DNA of 64,000 nucleotides from positions 11,096 to 75,095 of the forward strand of contig CAZDSU010000028.1 in the NCBI GenBank assembly GCA_964508135.1, read 5' to 3'. Under the pieces are notes generated by a model that was given only the letters and a program-made list of their open reading frames with translations, was not told where the DNA came from and did no database searches. Numbering within the stretch: position 1 is the first letter of the stretch; every line of letters starts with the position of its first letter. Made by a program: the position numbers and the translations under genes. Below, in pieces: positions 25,509 to 32,757 of this stretch. Origin of the DNA: UBA6168 sp964508135 (GTDB lineage: Bacteria > Bacteroidota > Bacteroidia > Chitinophagales > Saprospiraceae).

Positions 25509-25678
25509 TTATTTCAGCGACTTGAGCCACCCGCCCGTCATATGGCCAATTTCGTCGAGTCGCTCGGCGAAGTCCTTGTATTTCAAGGAATTGTAAAGCC
25601 TGAGGTCGTAGCAGAGGCGGAAGTATTGGCGGAGGATTTCGAGGCGGATGTTCACGAGTAAGCTTTTTGTGAACAAAA
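25509..25678 (-). pseudogene. avd: Truncated avd-like (DGR accessory protein) gene, C-terminal part
   Basis: Reading leftward, about 49 residues from VNIRLEILRQYFRLC to MTGGWLKSLK match the last two helices of Avd/four-helix-bundle accessory proteins of DGRs: a basic helix with RLCYDLRLYNSL, then KDFAERLDEIGHMTGGWL, which follows the family pattern of a DEIG..GGWLKS ending. The N-terminal half is missing. Coding similarity stops at the left inverted repeat of the transposase element at 25679. It lies tail-to-tail with the TIR-FGE gene. In active DGRs Avd binds the reverse transcriptase. Identification is by motif recognition. Confidence 0.65.
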
Positions 25679-25746
25679 GGGCGTAGCCCCGTCCCCGTTT
25701 GTAGCAGCGTGAGCCGCACCCCATTTGAGGGGCGTAGCCTTGGCAC
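25679..25746. repeat. Left REP-like inverted repeat of the Y1 transposase element
   Basis: A 68-bp GC-rich sequence starting GGGCGTAGCCCCGTCCCC and ending TAGCCTTGGCAC. It matches the reverse complement of 26274-26340 at about three-quarters of positions, with one 2-bp gap. Each end contains small hairpins (GGGG...CCCC) typical of REP sequences. Confidence 0.85.
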
Positions 25747-25796
25747 GATTCATCTCATTACAATTAATTCTTCTACTATCTGAAAACTATCAACGC

Positions 25797-26264
25797 ATGG
25801 CAAACACTTACACCCAGCTCCACATCCAATATGTTTTCGCTGTAAAAGGTAGGGAAAACATGATATCCCGGCAGCACAAAGAACAAGGACATCAATACAT
25901 GAACGGCCTCTTGGTGAACCGCAAGCACAAACTACTGCGGGTACATTGCATGCCCGACCATTGCCACCTGTTCGTTGGGCTGCACCCGGCGCAGAGCATT
26001 TCCGACCTTGCGGAAGAAGTCAAAACCGCCGCCACAAAATTTATCAAGAAACAGCCTTGGATGCCCTTCGATTTTGCATGGCAAAAGGGGTTCGGGGCAT
26101 TTTCATATTCGAGGTCGCATATTGATGCGGTGGTAAGGTATATCCAAAACCAAGAGGAACACCACCAGCAGCGCAGTTTTCGGGCGGAGTACCTCGATTT
26201 GCTGAACAAGTTTGAAGTGGATTACGACGAAAGGTATTTGTTCGAATATTACGACGAAATTTGA
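25797..26264 (+). CDS. REP-associated tyrosine transposase (RAYT, IS200-like Y1)
   Basis: A 155-residue single-strand DNA transposase. The HUH metal motif is His55-Cys-His57 in CMPDHCHLFV, and the nucleophile is probably Tyr115 in VVRYIQNQEEHH, spaced as in TnpA of IS200/IS605. The body has the usual WQKGFGAFSYSRSHID. The ATG at 25797 gives MANTYTQLHIQYVFAVKGR, the normal start; upstream codons lie in the repeat. It is flanked on both sides by matching inverted repeats, so the unit 25679-26340 is one mobile or domesticated element. Confidence 0.92.
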   Translation: MANTYTQLHIQYVFAVKGRENMISRQHKEQGHQYMNGLLVNRKHKLLRVHCMPDHCHLFVGLHPAQSISDLAEEVKTAATKFIKKQPWMPFDFAWQKGFGAFSYSRSHIDAVVRYIQNQEEHHQQRSFRAEYLDLLNKFEVDYDERYLFEYYDEI

Positions 26265-26273
26265 GAATATACC

Positions 26274-26340
26274 GTGCCGGGGCTGTGCCCCTCAATGGCT
26301 GGGGCGGCCAGTGCTACAAACTGGGGCGGGGCTACGCCCC
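26274..26340. repeat. Right REP-like inverted repeat of the Y1 transposase element
   Basis: A 67-bp sequence starting GTGCCGGGGCTGTGCCCC and ending GGGGCTACGCCCC. It begins ten bases after the transposase stop and pairs with the left repeat. Confidence 0.85.
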
Positions 26341-26387
26341 TGCAAACGGGGGTAGGATATGCCCCTTTTTTAACAATCGATTAAAAA

Positions 26388-26834
26388 ATGCAAAACACCA
26401 CCCACAAACTCTTCCTCTCCTACTCCCACAAAGACGAACCGTTGAAAGACCAACTCAACGTCTTCCTTGCTCCCCTGCGACGCAGCGGCAAAATCGCCGT
26501 CTGGCAAGACCGCCAGATACTCCCCGGCACGGAATGGGACGCTGCCATCAAACAGGAACTGGCCGAGGCCGACATTATCCTGCTGCTGGTCAGCCCCGAT
26601 TTCATTGCATCGGAGTATATCTGGAAATATGAAATCGCCGGGGCGATGGAACGTCACGAGCGGCGGGAGGCCACGGTCGTCCCCATCATCGTGCGGCCTT
26701 GCAACTGGCACGACATGCCCTTCGCCAAGGTGCAGGCACTGCCGAGGAACGCCAAGCCCGTCACGCAGTACGCCAACCAGGATGAGGTGTGGCTGGACAT
26801 CGTGCAGGGAATAAAGCGGTTGGTGGAGAGATGA
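26388..26834 (+). CDS. Stand-alone TIR domain protein (148 aa)
   Basis: A cytoplasmic TIR protein covering only the domain: KLFLSYSHKDEPLKDQL (strand A and helix A), VWQDRQILPGTEWDAAI (BB-loop region), IILLLVSPDFIASEYIW, a Glu in KYEIAGAMERHE at the usual catalytic position, and VVPIIVRPCNW. It is related to the TIR of the fusion at 24144 (both have the PII.RPC.W strand). Without a sensor of its own it may be an effector or adaptor in the same locus. It ends 87 bp before the DUF6155 gene. Confidence 0.9.
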   Translation: MQNTTHKLFLSYSHKDEPLKDQLNVFLAPLRRSGKIAVWQDRQILPGTEWDAAIKQELAEADIILLLVSPDFIASEYIWKYEIAGAMERHERREATVVPIIVRPCNWHDMPFAKVQALPRNAKPVTQYANQDEVWLDIVQGIKRLVER

Positions 26835-26920
26835 CAGCAATTGCAAGAAAATTTCAAGTGCGCAACCACAGGCAATTGAGCTATTTTCACCCCAATTTAA
26901 AAAAGACAAACCATTCACTC

Positions 26921-27454
26921 ATGGCCAAACCAAAACTCAAAGACCTCAAAACCTACCTCGACAGCCTCGACGAGGCCGAAGTACGGGAAGAGATTCTAAA
27001 ACTCTTCGGCAAGCTGACGCAGGTGCAGGAATTTTATGCGCAGGAACTCATGTCCGACAAGGAGCGAAAGGCCATGCTGGAAGGCTACCGTAAAAAGATT
27101 TACAGCTTTTTCTGGACGAGGACGGGCAACCGAAAACGGCCCAGCAACGCCAAGCTGAGGGAGTTAATAACTAATTATGAAAAGGTATCCGTCTTCCATT
27201 CCGAAGTGATTGACCTGCTGCTCTACCGGGTGGAAACGGCCACGGACTATGCCGCCAAGCTCGGCAGAATGCCAGAAGCAAGTTACAAGGCCAGCTACAA
27301 TGCCTTCAAAAAAGCCGTGGAAATGATTGCGTTGCACAAGTTGGAAGACCTGTTCCTGGAACGTTGCGAAGCGATATTCAAACCCCACCGAAGTGTGGAA
27401 GCTTGGTACCTCGAAATGATGGAGAACACCTACATTGAACAGTTCAAAGATTGA
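26921..27454 (+). CDS. DUF6155 family protein
   Basis: A 177-residue helical protein starting MAKPKLKDLKTYLDSL and matching the DUF6155 pattern: an N-terminal helix pair, LTQVQEFYAQEL, a basic central part, and C-terminal helices with HKLEDLFLERCEAIF. No catalytic residues are evident. It has no signal or membrane segment. The start at 26921 is preferred to an upstream frame that overlaps the TIR gene. Whether it works with the TIR proteins is unknown. Confidence 0.72.
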   Translation: MAKPKLKDLKTYLDSLDEAEVREEILKLFGKLTQVQEFYAQELMSDKERKAMLEGYRKKIYSFFWTRTGNRKRPSNAKLRELITNYEKVSVFHSEVIDLLLYRVETATDYAAKLGRMPEASYKASYNAFKKAVEMIALHKLEDLFLERCEAIFKPHRSVEAWYLEMMENTYIEQFKD

Positions 27455-27511
27455 AATTGCCCAACCGATGTACCCAATTTCTCAATTTCCAATTTCCCAA
27501 TTTCGCCCTGA

Positions 27512-30226
27512 CTACCTCGGCTCAAACGGCAACTCTGCCACAAACGGCAGCGAATTTTCCAAGTTCAACACAGCGGAAAATACCCCGCTGTCCTCCACGG
27601 CCAACTCAAAACCACGGTCCTTAAACATGCGAATCATGTGCGAATTGTTGCGCAGCACGGAGGCATTGACCCGTTTGATGCCCTTGTCCCGTGCGATCTC
27701 CAGCATGTAGTCGGTCATCATGCTGCCGAGGCCCTGGTTTTGCCACGGGTCGGCCACCAGGATGGCGAACTCCGCCGTTTCGCCCCAAGCGTCTGCGATG
27801 ATGCGCACCACGCCAGCCATGTGTTTTTCCCCTTCTTCCTCGACTTCCGCAATCAACGCCATCTCCCGGTCGTAGTCAATTTGTGTGAGACGGGTCAGAA
27901 AGTCGTGCGTGACCTTCGGCTTGAAACCAAAGAACCGGAAGTACAGCGACTGGTCGGAGAGGCGCTTGAACATCCTGGCCTCCATCGGCTCGTCCTCGGG
28001 GCGGATGGGGCGCAGGATGGCGTCCCGACCGTCCTTGAGCTGCATGTGCTTCACATATTTTTCGGGGTAAGGCGAGATAACGAGGTGCTTGTACGGGTGT
28101 TCCTTGGTGCGTGGCTGGTAGTCGTCGAGCAGGATACGGGCGTCCACCACGATGCCGCCCGTCTCGTCCACCAGGTAGGGGTTAATGTCCATCTCCCGCA
28201 CTTCGGGGAAGTCCATGAGGATGTAGGCGAACTTCTGAATCACAAAGGCCAGGTCGTCAATGTCCACGCCGGGTATGCCCCGGAAGCCCTGCAATTGCTC
28301 ATAAATACGGGTGCGCTGGATGGTGCGGCGGGCCAGTGCGATGTTCAGCGGCGGCAGGCCGAAGCTGGTATCGTTGATGACCTCGACCGCCACGCCGCCC
28401 TGCCCGAAGACGATGAGCGGCCCGAAAATTGGGTCCCGATTTGCGCCAATCAGCAGTTCGTAGCGCTTCTTCTCCATTTTTTCTACCAAGACCCCAACGA
28501 CGTGTGCGTCCGGCTTGTGCTTTTTTAACGAAGCGATGATGGCGTCGTAGGCTTTCTCGGCGGCTGCCTTGGTGGTGATGTTCAACTTCACGCCGCCCAC
28601 GTCCGTCTTGTGCAGGGCGTCCGGCGACACGATTTTCAGCACGCAGGGGAAGCCCGTTTGCTCCGCAAATTGGCCCGCTTCTTTGGCGCTCTTCGCCACG
28701 TAATTGCCCCCGACGGGAATGCTGTAACAGCCAAGCAGTGCCTTCGCCTCGTTTTCCAACAAATAATGGCGGCCTTCGGCCAAAGCGGTGCGGATGATAT
28801 GCCAGGCGGCGTCCCTTTTTGGAACAAAACGGCGGGGCGCTTCAGGCGGTGTTTCGTAAAGCAGCTCAAGGTTTCGGGTGTACTGCCACATTTGCAGGAA
28901 CACGTCCACACCGCTCTCCGGGTAGCGGTAGTTGGGGATTTTGCCTTTTTCGAGGATGTTCCGTGCGTCCCAAACGTCCCGTTCGCCCATCCAGGAGGCA
29001 ATCACCGGCTTGCGGGTATGTGCGCCTGCGGCAACGAGTGCTTCGGCGGTGCCGTTGGTGTCGGTCACGGTCTGGGCGGTGAGGATGGTCAAAACGCCGT
29101 CCACGCCCTCGTCGGCGAGGCAAGCTTCCACGGCCTTGCGGTACTCGGTCGGGGAGGCGTCGCCGAGCACGTCCACGGGGTTGCCGTGGCTCCAATGTGC
29201 GGGCAGCGCCTCGCTCAGTTTCGCAAGCGTCTCCTCGGAAAGCTCGGCCAACTTGCCGCCACGGGTGGTGAGGAAGTCGGTGGCCAACACACCGGGGCCG
29301 CCCGCATTGGTGATAATGGCGAGGCGGTTGCCCGCAGGACGGGGCTGCATGGACAGCGCCTGGGCGCAGTTGAACAACTGCGAGATGCGCTCCACCCGAA
29401 CGCAGCCTGCCCGTTTGAATGCTGCCTCGAAAGCAGCGTCGTTGCCCGCAAGTGTGCCGGTGTGAGACATGGCCGCCTTGGTGCCGTCCGAGCTTTTTCC
29501 CGATTTCAAAATGATGATGGGCTTCGAGCGGGCGAAGGCCCTCGCTGCACTCATAAACTGACGGGCATTGGTCAGCGACTCCATGTAAATCAGGATGCAG
29601 GAGGTTTCCTGGTTCATGCCGAAGTAGTCAATCAGTTCCGCAAAGCCGATGTCCACCATCGAGCCAATGGAGACGAAGTGGCTGAACCCGACGTTTTGGT
29701 CGGCGGCCCAGTCGAGGATGGAGGAGCAGAGGGCGCCGCTCTGTGAAATGAAGGCGATGTTGCCCGGCAGGGCCATCCGTTTGGCGAAAGTGGCGTTCAT
29801 CCCCAGCGTCGGGTTGATGATGCCGAGGCAGTTGGGGCCGACGATGCGCATTCCGTACTTGCGGCTGGTGGCCATGATGTCTGCCACCATTTTTTTGCCC
29901 TCTTCGCCCGCCTCCTGAAAGCCGGCGGAGATGATGAGCAGCCCGCCAACGCCCGCCTTGCCACACTCCTCGACCACGCCGGGGACGGATTTTGCGGGCA
30001 AAATGATGATTGCCAAGTCAACGGGGCCGGGCACTGCGCCGATGGTCTCGTAAGCGGGGACGCCCAGCACTTCTTTGCTTTTTGGGTTCACGGGGTAAAG
30101 CCCGCCCTTGTATTCGTTGTCAATCAAGTTTTTAAAAAGGGAGTTACCCACTGTGTTTTCACGGGTGGAGGCACCGATGACGGCAATGGATTGGGGCTTG
30201 AAAATCTTGTCGAGTTGGTGTACCAT
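27512..30226 (-). CDS. Acyl-CoA synthetase (ADP-forming) fused to GNAT acetyltransferase
   Basis: A 904-residue cytoplasmic fusion. Residues 1-135 are a CoA-binding Rossmann domain (IAVIGASTREN), 150-450 a succinyl-CoA-ligase-like part with the conserved His in AAMSHTGTLAGND, 480-700 an ATP-grasp domain with GVLVEKMEKKRYELLIGA, and about 735-890 a GNAT domain (NQGLGSMMTDYMLEIA). The same order is found in Pat/YfiQ protein lysine acetyltransferases and in acetate-CoA ligases with GNAT tails. Because the phospho-His is kept, ligase activity is possible. Start and length fit the family. Confidence 0.9.
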   Translation of the reverse strand: MVHQLDKIFKPQSIAVIGASTRENTVGNSLFKNLIDNEYKGGLYPVNPKSKEVLGVPAYETIGAVPGPVDLAIIILPAKSVPGVVEECGKAGVGGLLIISAGFQEAGEEGKKMVADIMATSRKYGMRIVGPNCLGIINPTLGMNATFAKRMALPGNIAFISQSGALCSSILDWAADQNVGFSHFVSIGSMVDIGFAELIDYFGMNQETSCILIYMESLTNARQFMSAARAFARSKPIIILKSGKSSDGTKAAMSHTGTLAGNDAAFEAAFKRAGCVRVERISQLFNCAQALSMQPRPAGNRLAIITNAGGPGVLATDFLTTRGGKLAELSEETLAKLSEALPAHWSHGNPVDVLGDASPTEYRKAVEACLADEGVDGVLTILTAQTVTDTNGTAEALVAAGAHTRKPVIASWMGERDVWDARNILEKGKIPNYRYPESGVDVFLQMWQYTRNLELLYETPPEAPRRFVPKRDAAWHIIRTALAEGRHYLLENEAKALLGCYSIPVGGNYVAKSAKEAGQFAEQTGFPCVLKIVSPDALHKTDVGGVKLNITTKAAAEKAYDAIIASLKKHKPDAHVVGVLVEKMEKKRYELLIGANRDPIFGPLIVFGQGGVAVEVINDTSFGLPPLNIALARRTIQRTRIYEQLQGFRGIPGVDIDDLAFVIQKFAYILMDFPEVREMDINPYLVDETGGIVVDARILLDDYQPRTKEHPYKHLVISPYPEKYVKHMQLKDGRDAILRPIRPEDEPMEARMFKRLSDQSLYFRFFGFKPKVTHDFLTRLTQIDYDREMALIAEVEEEGEKHMAGVVRIIADAWGETAEFAILVADPWQNQGLGSMMTDYMLEIARDKGIKRVNASVLRNNSHMIRMFKDRGFELAVEDSGVFSAVLNLENSLPFVAELPFEPR

Positions 30227-30400
30227 GATTTAGGTTAGTTTGATGGCATTATTTGGCAAGGCTGAAAATCGGGGCGAAATTAGGTTGGGGCGGCAGGCGG
30301 CAAAAGTGATAAAAATCAGTGGTGTGGGGGAGAAAAGTCAGTAGCAAGTATCTCGGATATCCCTTTCAGGGCATGACTTGCCCCAGAAAGGATTTCCGGG
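30227..30400. other. Intergenic region with an imperfect hairpin
   Basis: No gene. An imperfect inverted repeat (about 30346-30406, with AGTAGC...GCTACT outside and TTTCAGGGCA/TGCCCCAGAAA inside, and an 8-nt bulge) overlaps the stop of the leftward esterase gene and could end its transcription. Confidence 0.45.
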
Positions 30401-31306
30401 CTACTTACCATTCCACGCCACCAACCACGGCATCCATTCCTGCCCATTTTCAGGGTTCACCATCCCAAACCCATGCCCGCCTTTAGCCCAAAAATGCGCC
30501 TCGGCGGGTACGCCATTGCGCAAGCAAGCCTCGTAATAAAGGATGCTGTTCTCAATTTTCACCCAATCATCCTGCGCATGTACGAGGAAGGCGGGCGGCG
30601 ACTGTGGTGTGACCCGAAGCTCGTTGGAGAAGCTGGCCACTTGCTGCAATGTCGGCGTTTTTCCAAGCAGGTTTTCCCGTGAACCATCGTGGCCGATGCC
30701 TTCACGGAGGCTTACCACTGGGTAAATTAGCGCCACGAAATCGGGGCGAACGGAGGTCGGGTCGGTGCAAGTGGGGTCGGCGTTTTGGTCAAAATGGGTG
30801 GCAGCCGTAGCCGCCAAATGCCCGCCAGCGGAGAAGCCCATGATACCGATTTTGTTGGGGTTAAGTTGCCACTCCGCCCCCCGCTGCCGCACCAGCCGGA
30901 TGGCCTGCTGGGCATCTTGGAGCGGAGCCAGCGACTTGTCCACGCAGTAGCGGTCACTGGGGATGCGGTATCGAAGCACGAAGGCGGTGATGCCAGCTTT
31001 CGCCAGCACTTTCGCCACTTGTGTGCCCTCGTGGTCGGTGGCCGTGCCGCTGTACCCGCCGCCTGGGCAGATAATCATGGCTGTACCATTGGGCTTGGCC
31101 GGCCGAAAGACAGTCAGTGTTGGCTCGGAAGTTTCGGTGGTGAATTCAACTTTCCAGTCGTTCACTTCGGTCTTCTCCCGGTTTTCAGCAGGCTTGGAAT
31201 TTGGGATGGGGCCAGTGCCGTAGAGCGGGAAAGCCTGCTGTGCCTGGATGTTTGCGGAGCAAAGAATCATAAAAAGGCAAATCGGAAAGAAGTTGGAAAG
31301 TTTCAT
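30401..31306 (-). CDS. Exported alpha/beta hydrolase, acetyl-xylan-esterase-like
   Basis: A 301-residue secreted or periplasmic hydrolase with a signal peptide (1-22, NIQAQ). The oxyanion block is IICPGGGYSG. The nucleophile Ser is in GFSAGGHLAATA, Asp in LVHAQDDWVKI, and His in GGHGFGM, in canonical order. This type (often annotated as endo-1,4-beta-xylanase B-like or acetyl esterase) removes acyl groups from plant polysaccharides. No polysaccharide-utilisation locus is next to it. Confidence 0.9.
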   Translation of the reverse strand: MKLSNFFPICLFMILCSANIQAQQAFPLYGTGPIPNSKPAENREKTEVNDWKVEFTTETSEPTLTVFRPAKPNGTAMIICPGGGYSGTATDHEGTQVAKVLAKAGITAFVLRYRIPSDRYCVDKSLAPLQDAQQAIRLVRQRGAEWQLNPNKIGIMGFSAGGHLAATAATHFDQNADPTCTDPTSVRPDFVALIYPVVSLREGIGHDGSRENLLGKTPTLQQVASFSNELRVTPQSPPAFLVHAQDDWVKIENSILYYEACLRNGVPAEAHFWAKGGHGFGMVNPENGQEWMPWLVAWNGK

Positions 31307-31353
31307 GTGCTGCTTTTATGCAAAGGTGATAAAGATTGGGGGAAAAGTGGCAA

Positions 31354-31437
31354 CCGAAAAATTCACGCTAAATTTGCCAGCTAATCCGAAAAATTCACGC
31401 TAATTTTGCCAATCAATCCGAAAAATTCACGCTAATG
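31354..31437 (+). repeat. Tandem 32-bp repeat carrying promoter boxes
   Basis: Units 31354-31385 and 31386-31417 plus a partial third to 31437 share CCGAAAAATTCACGCTAA. The first has TAAATTTG (31369) and the second TAATTTTG (31401), each a perfect TAnnTTTG box. The third unit contains the ATG of the next gene. Confidence 0.85.
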
Positions 31438-32565
31438 ATTCAGCGAGCCATTGCGGAGCAAATAAAAAACGACCTGACCGATTATCGAAAAATCATCCTC
31501 GTGTACGGGCCGAGGCAGGCTGGAAAGACAACACTGGTGCGGGAGGTAATTGCCAAATTACCTTATAAATCGCTGGAAATCAATGCCGACCAGCATAAGT
31601 ACAATGACATTCTATCAAGCCGTGACTTGACGAAAATGCAGGAACTGATTGGAGGCAACGAACTCCTGTTCATTGACGAAGCGCAGAACATCCCCAACAT
31701 CGGCATCAACTTGAAGATACTGCACGACAGCCTACCCGGGCTTCGAATCATCGCCACAGGGTCATCGTCCTTCGAACTGGCCAACCAGGTGCAAGAGCCG
31801 CTCACTGGACGAACCTGGACTTATCGGCTCTACCCCGTTGCGATACAAGAACTGGCCCCAACAATGACACCATTTGAACTGAAAGACCAGTTGGAAAACT
31901 ACCTCCGCTTCGGTATGTACCCGGAGGTGTTGGGACTGAACGGGAGCGACGCCAAAATACGATACCTACGGGAGTTGTCAGGCGCTTACCTTTATAAGGA
32001 CATCCTGCAACTTTCGAACATCCGACATGCCGACAAGATTGTAAAACTGTTGAAATTGCTGGCCTTTCAGGCTGGTTCGCAGGTCTCGCTGCACGAACTT
32101 GGCAAGTCCTTGGAAATGAGCCACGATACCGTCAATAGTTATATTGACCTGCTCGAAAAGGGCTTTATTGTGTTCCGATTGTCGGGGTTCAGCCGCAACT
32201 TGCGCAAAGAGGTCAGCAAGATGAACAAGGTTTTCTTTTATGATTTGGGCATCCGAAACATGCTCATCGAGAACTTCAACCCGCTCGACATGCGGCAGGA
32301 CGTTGGGGCGCTTTGGGAGAACTTCCTCGTTGCGGAGCGGCGAAAAAAAGTGGAGTACCAGCGCATGTATGGCAGTACCTACTTCTGGCGGACTTATTCC
32401 GGGGCCGAGTTGGACTACCTGGAGGAGCGTGATGGCCAACTGTTTGGATTTGAGTTCAAATGGAGATCAGACAAAGCCAAGGCCCCGGCTACTTGGCTAG
32501 AAACATATCCGAATGCTTCGTATCATTTGGTGAACAGGGAGAATTTTTTGGAGTTTGTGGTGTAG
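31435..32565 (+). CDS. AAA ATPase with DUF4143 C-terminal domain
   Basis: A 376-residue cytoplasmic ATPase. Walker A GPRQAGKTT is at 25-33 and Walker B LLFIDEAQ at 77-84, followed by IIATGSSSFEL (sensor 1). The middle has a winged-helix stretch (SLHELGKSLEMSHDTVNSYIDLLEKG). The C-terminal DUF4143 part has the nuclease-like motif ELDYLEERDGQLFGFEFKW (E-x-D...E-x-K). This widespread AAA_14/DUF4143 family has no agreed function. It follows the tandem promoter repeats with a leader of about 20 bases. Confidence 0.93.
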   Translation: MIQRAIAEQIKNDLTDYRKIILVYGPRQAGKTTLVREVIAKLPYKSLEINADQHKYNDILSSRDLTKMQELIGGNELLFIDEAQNIPNIGINLKILHDSLPGLRIIATGSSSFELANQVQEPLTGRTWTYRLYPVAIQELAPTMTPFELKDQLENYLRFGMYPEVLGLNGSDAKIRYLRELSGAYLYKDILQLSNIRHADKIVKLLKLLAFQAGSQVSLHELGKSLEMSHDTVNSYIDLLEKGFIVFRLSGFSRNLRKEVSKMNKVFFYDLGIRNMLIENFNPLDMRQDVGALWENFLVAERRKKVEYQRMYGSTYFWRTYSGAELDYLEERDGQLFGFEFKWRSDKAKAPATWLETYPNASYHLVNRENFLEFVV

Positions 32566-32715
32566 CTCGAATTACTGGCTACCGCCGATTTCCGACAAAT
32601 CCCAAAATTCCGAATCCATCCCCGCTATCTTACGTTTCTTTCATGTAATTTTGGTGAAAATTCCCTCGTTTGAAGGGCAAATCAAGGTAGCTCGCAGCCG
32701 CTACTTTTTCCTTTG

Positions 32716-32723
32716 TACTTTTG
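32716..32723 (+). promoter_or_regulatory. TAnnTTTG box before the giant T9SS gene
   Basis: TACTTTTG matches the -7 consensus and lies 34 bp before the ATG at 32758. A TTTG is present upstream but too far away to be the usual partner. Confidence 0.4.
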
Positions 32724-32757
32724 ATTTTTTGCTTCGAGCACCGATTACAAAACTTTT

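Larger units (their letters stand above)
25679..26340 (+). mobile_element. RAYT / REP element (662 bp)
   Basis: The Y1 transposase gene lies between two inverted REP-like repeats (25679-25746 and 26274-26340). Classical IS200/IS605 elements carry subterminal hairpins rather than long terminal inverted repeats, so this layout fits RAYT/REP units better. The left end abuts the truncated avd-like gene. Confidence 0.75.

Noticed and set aside
25725..25796. Longer N-terminus for the Y1 transposase
   Set aside because: The extra 24 codons run through the left inverted repeat and precede the conserved start MANTYTQLHIQYVF.
26388..26834. Second TIR protein as another DGR target
   Set aside because: It ends with the TIR fold and lacks an FGE or other lectin-like domain.
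24144..27454. Complete DGR cassette with reverse transcriptase and template repeat
   Set aside because: No reverse transcriptase motif (such as a YxDD box in a suitable ORF) and no second copy of the 110-bp region were found in the window.
28610..29746. 378-codon open frame on the plus strand
   Set aside because: Antisense to the acyl-CoA synthetase/GNAT gene, low-complexity composition and no family match.
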